Below are positions 61,556 through 64,000 of a stretch of DNA of 64,000 nt, piece by piece (the first letter of the stretch is position 1; every line of letters starts with the position of its first letter). The position numbers were made by a program, and so were the translations under genes. Origin of the DNA: Salipaludibacillus sp. CUR1 (GTDB taxonomy: Bacteria; Bacillota; Bacilli; Bacillales; Salisediminibacteriaceae); the NCBI RefSeq assembly GCF_021028955.1, contig NZ_JAIWPE010000018.1:1-64000 (forward strand), in the 5' to 3' direction. The notes below the pieces were generated by a model. It did no database searches. It saw nothing but the letters and a program-made list of their open reading frames with translations, and had not been told where the DNA came from.

Positions 61556-62860
61556 TTATTCCACTTCTCCATATTGTTCAATGGCAATTCGGTCAAGTTT
61601 GATTTTCTCCAACTCTTCCACAGGAACCAAAAAGGTTACGGTAACTACGCCGGGATTCCTGCCAATTTCGATCGCACCTGTAATCGTAGACCGATTCATG
61701 ACTTCGGGGACAGAGACCTCAAGGAGTTTGGCCGCTCTTTCCATGCCGTTTGTTACTGCCTCATTCAGTGTAGGGCCTGTCCCTACAAAAGACAGGGGTA
61801 ATGATTTTTCCAGCTGCTGTTCCATATGCCAGTCTTTAGCCAGTCGTTCAGCTTTTTCTCTTTCTTCTTTTGTAAAAGGTTTAGCCAGATAAGGCAAATC
61901 TTCATGAACCGGGAGTATAAGAGGCCCTTCAATGTTAAGGCCTTTAATGACATTTACTTGAAGCGTGACTATGCCTGACACATCAGTGGTATGGCCGGCT
62001 ATTTCGCCATCGCCCTGCATGGCATGCATATCGCCAAGGTAGACGCCTCCTCCAGGTACTTTGACAGGACAAATGACCACCGCGCCTTCCCGGGCTCTAT
62101 TAATGTCCATATGTCCGTCTGTTCGGTCTTCAAGCTGTTCTTCAGTGAGCGCGTATTCGTGAGGGGCATCTACCAGGAATGACCCAAAATCTCCGGCGTT
62201 ATGTGAGTCAGGGAATGGCCTTGACGGGGTGGTGCCGAGCTGGCCAAGAAACGGCCGCAGCCGGGCCAGTGTTCCGGGCATATCGTGTGGAGCAAATGTA
62301 ACTATGGGGTTTTGTACAGAATGTTCAGGAGTCGCCATATACTTATGACCATTTCCTGCAATTTTTTCTGCCCCTGCCTTATTAAGTGTCATACCAATTT
62401 CTTTAGAATCATCAAATGTCATTGTATAAGCGTGTGTAAATCTAAAAGGTGTGACATCTGCGCCGCATTCCGCACATCGAATGGCCTCCTGTCCGGTACC
62501 CTTAATCACCGTTTCAGGATACATTGTGCTGCATTCAGGGCATGTAACTGCTACAAAGGGATCTCCCAGGAATCGTCCTTCAACAGGGGCATCATTACCA
62601 GAGGCTGTGGCAATTGAGGTTACTCTGATAGATTTGATTCTTACAGCGATCGCATCGCCAGGTTCAGCCCCTTCTACGAAAACAGGTTTTGTTACTTCAT
62701 GTCCTCCACGGAGGCAAGGAGTAATCATTGGTCCCCAGCACCCAGGCGCCGTATTCGCAATGATATGGCCTCCATCCTGCACTGGGCCTAACATGTCTTC
62801 TTTCGGGTCAAGAATGCCATTGACAAACTGGTTAACGAGTATTGATTCTTTACCTTTCAT
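61556..62860 (-). CDS. Acetamidase/formamidase family protein
   Basis: Predicted amide hydrolase (FmdA/AmdA fold, 434 aa) releasing ammonia from formamide, acetamide or similar small amides. It has AEPGDAIAVRIKSI, GCWGPMITPCL, HNAGDFGSFLVDAPHEYAL, GGVYLGDMHAMQGDGEI and the C-terminal MNRSTITGAIEIGRNPGVV. An insertion near residues 90-125 carries two CxxC pairs (CPEC, CAEC), a zinc-ribbon-like element. A TATAGT box on the minus strand near 62899 is a possible -10. Monocistronic. Confidence 0.85.
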   Translation of the reverse strand: MKGKESILVNQFVNGILDPKEDMLGPVQDGGHIIANTAPGCWGPMITPCLRGGHEVTKPVFVEGAEPGDAIAVRIKSIRVTSIATASGNDAPVEGRFLGDPFVAVTCPECSTMYPETVIKGTGQEAIRCAECGADVTPFRFTHAYTMTFDDSKEIGMTLNKAGAEKIAGNGHKYMATPEHSVQNPIVTFAPHDMPGTLARLRPFLGQLGTTPSRPFPDSHNAGDFGSFLVDAPHEYALTEEQLEDRTDGHMDINRAREGAVVICPVKVPGGGVYLGDMHAMQGDGEIAGHTTDVSGIVTLQVNVIKGLNIEGPLILPVHEDLPYLAKPFTKEEREKAERLAKDWHMEQQLEKSLPLSFVGTGPTLNEAVTNGMERAAKLLEVSVPEVMNRSTITGAIEIGRNPGVVTVTFLVPVEELEKIKLDRIAIEQYGEVE

Positions 62861-62963
62861 TTCTGTCCCTCCTTTATTTGAAAGCCCTTACAATTAAACT
62901 ATACAATAGTCGCATAATTAAAGGAAAGCGAATGATTTTTGAAGATTTTTAAAATCACATATT

Positions 62964-62992
62964 TTGAAACTCAGCTTTAAATCACCTATAAT
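62964..62992 (+). promoter_or_regulatory. Strong sigma-A promoter of the esterase/flavin reductase operon
   Basis: TTGAAA, exactly 17 bp, TATAAT, about 90 bp before the start codon. Confidence 0.7.
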
Positions 62993-63083
62993 ATAGTCAC
63001 TTACTTTTTGAAAGAACAAGAATAAACTTAAAGAATCACTTAAACTTCTAAAAGGAATTTAAATTATGAAGGAGTGTGGAACG

Positions 63084-63698
63084 GTGAAACATATTTTTCA
63101 TAAAGGAAAAGAAGGAAATAATCAGACATTATTATTGCTTCACGGGACCGGAGGAGATGAAAATGATCTCCTGCCTGTTGCAGATATGGTCGACCCGGGA
63201 GCTTCTGTATTAAGTGTTCGCGGGAATGTGGATGAAAACGGTATGAACCGGTTCTTCCGGCGTATCCGTGAAGGGGTATTCGATGAAGAAGATTTAGTCT
63301 ACAGAACACAAGAACTTTATAACTTTATAAACGAGGCAGCCATGGAGCACGGGTTCGACCGTAACGAGGTCACTGCTGTAGGGTATTCCAATGGAGCCAA
63401 CATTGCAGCCAGCCTGCTGTACCATTATAATGAGCCATTAAAGGGGGCTGTTCTTCTGCATCCGATGGTTCCGAGAAGGGGAATAGATCTTCCGCCAATG
63501 GAAGGTTTTCCGGTGTACATCGGTGCAGGTTCGAACGACCCGATCTGTCCGCCTGGAGAAACAGAAGAATTAAAGAAACATCTAGAAGAAGCGGGCGCGA
63601 GAGTGGAGTTATTCTGGGAGAAGCAAGGACATCAGCTGACGAGAACGGAAATTGACAATGCGAAAGAGTGGTATCGTAAACACATAAGAGGAGAGTGA
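63084..63698 (+). CDS. Carboxylesterase/phospholipase-family alpha/beta hydrolase (MhqD-like)
   Basis: Small hydrolase of 204 aa. The oxyanion region LLLLHGTGGDENDLL, nucleophile Ser in AVGYSNGANIA, acidic residue region GAGSNDPICPPGE and catalytic His in EKQGHQLT are all present. Length and motifs fit MhqD/YodD-type hydrolases linked to quinone and electrophile stress in B. subtilis. GTG 63084 has AAGGAG 9 nt upstream; ATG 63066 overlaps that site. It is followed after 8 bp by a flavin reductase-like gene, probably in one operon. Confidence 0.85.
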   Translation: MKHIFHKGKEGNNQTLLLLHGTGGDENDLLPVADMVDPGASVLSVRGNVDENGMNRFFRRIREGVFDEEDLVYRTQELYNFINEAAMEHGFDRNEVTAVGYSNGANIAASLLYHYNEPLKGAVLLHPMVPRRGIDLPPMEGFPVYIGAGSNDPICPPGETEELKKHLEEAGARVELFWEKQGHQLTRTEIDNAKEWYRKHIRGE

Positions 63699-63706
63699 TC
63701 ATTCAC

Positions 63707-64000
63707 ATGGCCATTATCGATCCTAAAGACTTATCAAAAAAAGAAAATTACCGGTTTCTGACGTCTTCTGTTACCCCGAGACCGGTCGCCTTTATCTCTT
63801 CCATGTCTGAAAAAGGAGTGTTAAACGCCGCCCCATTCAGTTATTTTAACGTTATTTCAGCGCAGCCGCCCCTCTTATCCGTCTCAATTGGAAGAAAGAA
63901 CGGCCAGCAGAAGGATACTTCCAGAAACATTTTGCAAGTGGGTGAGTTTGTCGTTCATATTACAGACGAAGATAATGTTAAACAAGTGAATGACACGTCA
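63707..64000 (+). CDS. Flavin reductase-like protein, 5' part only
   Basis: Cut by the window end; 98 codons visible. The sequence starts MAIIDPKDLSKKENYRFL and has the FMN-binding SSVTPRPVAFISSMSEKG, then NAAPFSYFNVISAQPPLLSV, typical of the FMN-binding split-barrel family of flavin reductases. AGGAG lies 13 nt before ATG 63707; an in-frame GTG at 63695 sits too close to it. Likely cotranscribed with the esterase. Confidence 0.85.
   Translation, partial: MAIIDPKDLSKKENYRFLTSSVTPRPVAFISSMSEKGVLNAAPFSYFNVISAQPPLLSVSIGRKNGQQKDTSRNILQVGEFVVHITDEDNVKQVNDTS

Overview
The window is chromosomal DNA from a Firmicute of the family Bacillaceae. Its ribosome binding sites are AGGAGG-like, GTG and TTG starts are frequent, lipoprotein signal peptides end in LxxC, and it carries B12 and TPP riboswitches. 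Gene families (OpuC-type transport, CdaR, NprR-like regulator, bacterial NOS oxygenase) are typical of Bacillus relatives. Acidic linkers on exported proteins and osmoprotectant uptake suggest a salt-adapted organism. The six-gene operon at 3.8-10.8 kb has the gene order and protein sizes of the respiratory selenite reductase operon srrEABCDF described in Bacillus (Salisediminibacterium) selenitireducens, so a haloalkaliphile of that kind is my best guess. This is an inference; I could not run a search.

Layout. 0.2-3.7 kb: a secreted alkaline-phosphatase-superfamily lipoprotein and a TrkA-C-containing transporter. 3.8-10.8 kb: rhodanese lipoprotein, molybdopterin reductase A, B and C subunits, TorD-type chaperone, second rhodanese lipoprotein. 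11.1-15.7 kb: OmpR/histidine-kinase pair, Na+/Ca2+ exchanger, GNAT acetyltransferase, atypical SDR. 15.8-26.4 kb, minus strand: alpha-glucosidase, NtrC-type sigma-54 activator with its sensor kinase, asparagine synthetase, four-gene osmoprotectant ABC transporter. 26.9-28.6 kb: a double-nitrilase protein whose second domain has lost all catalytic residues.

28.7-41.9 kb is a cobalamin locus of two units, each led by a B12 riboswitch with an intrinsic terminator. The first encodes adenosyltransferase, CbiA, CbiP and CobT. The second encodes BtuF, BtuC, a BtuD-CbiZ fusion, CbiB, CobD, CobU, CobS, CobC and a small CobU-like P-loop protein. Together they import corrinoids, remodel them through cobyric acid and attach the lower loop. 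No corrin-ring synthesis genes are present here.

42.0-42.3 kb holds a compact type I toxin-antitoxin module: a 28-aa holin-like toxin mRNA and a convergent antisense RNA, each with its own promoter and terminator. 42.6-46.3 kb is a CdaR-controlled glycerate permease/kinase set with a cre site. 46.5-50.1 kb encodes a heterodimeric ABC exporter, and 50.2-52.0 kb adenine deaminase. At 52.2-53.7 kb (minus) an NprR-like HTH-TPR regulator overlaps an unlisted 44-codon gene for a secreted propeptide, a candidate quorum-sensing cassette and, in my view, the most interesting find. thiMDE under a TPP riboswitch, nitric oxide synthase oxygenase, a Dcu dicarboxylate transporter, RecQ, an acetamidase/formamidase, an MhqD-like esterase and a truncated flavin-reductase gene complete the window.
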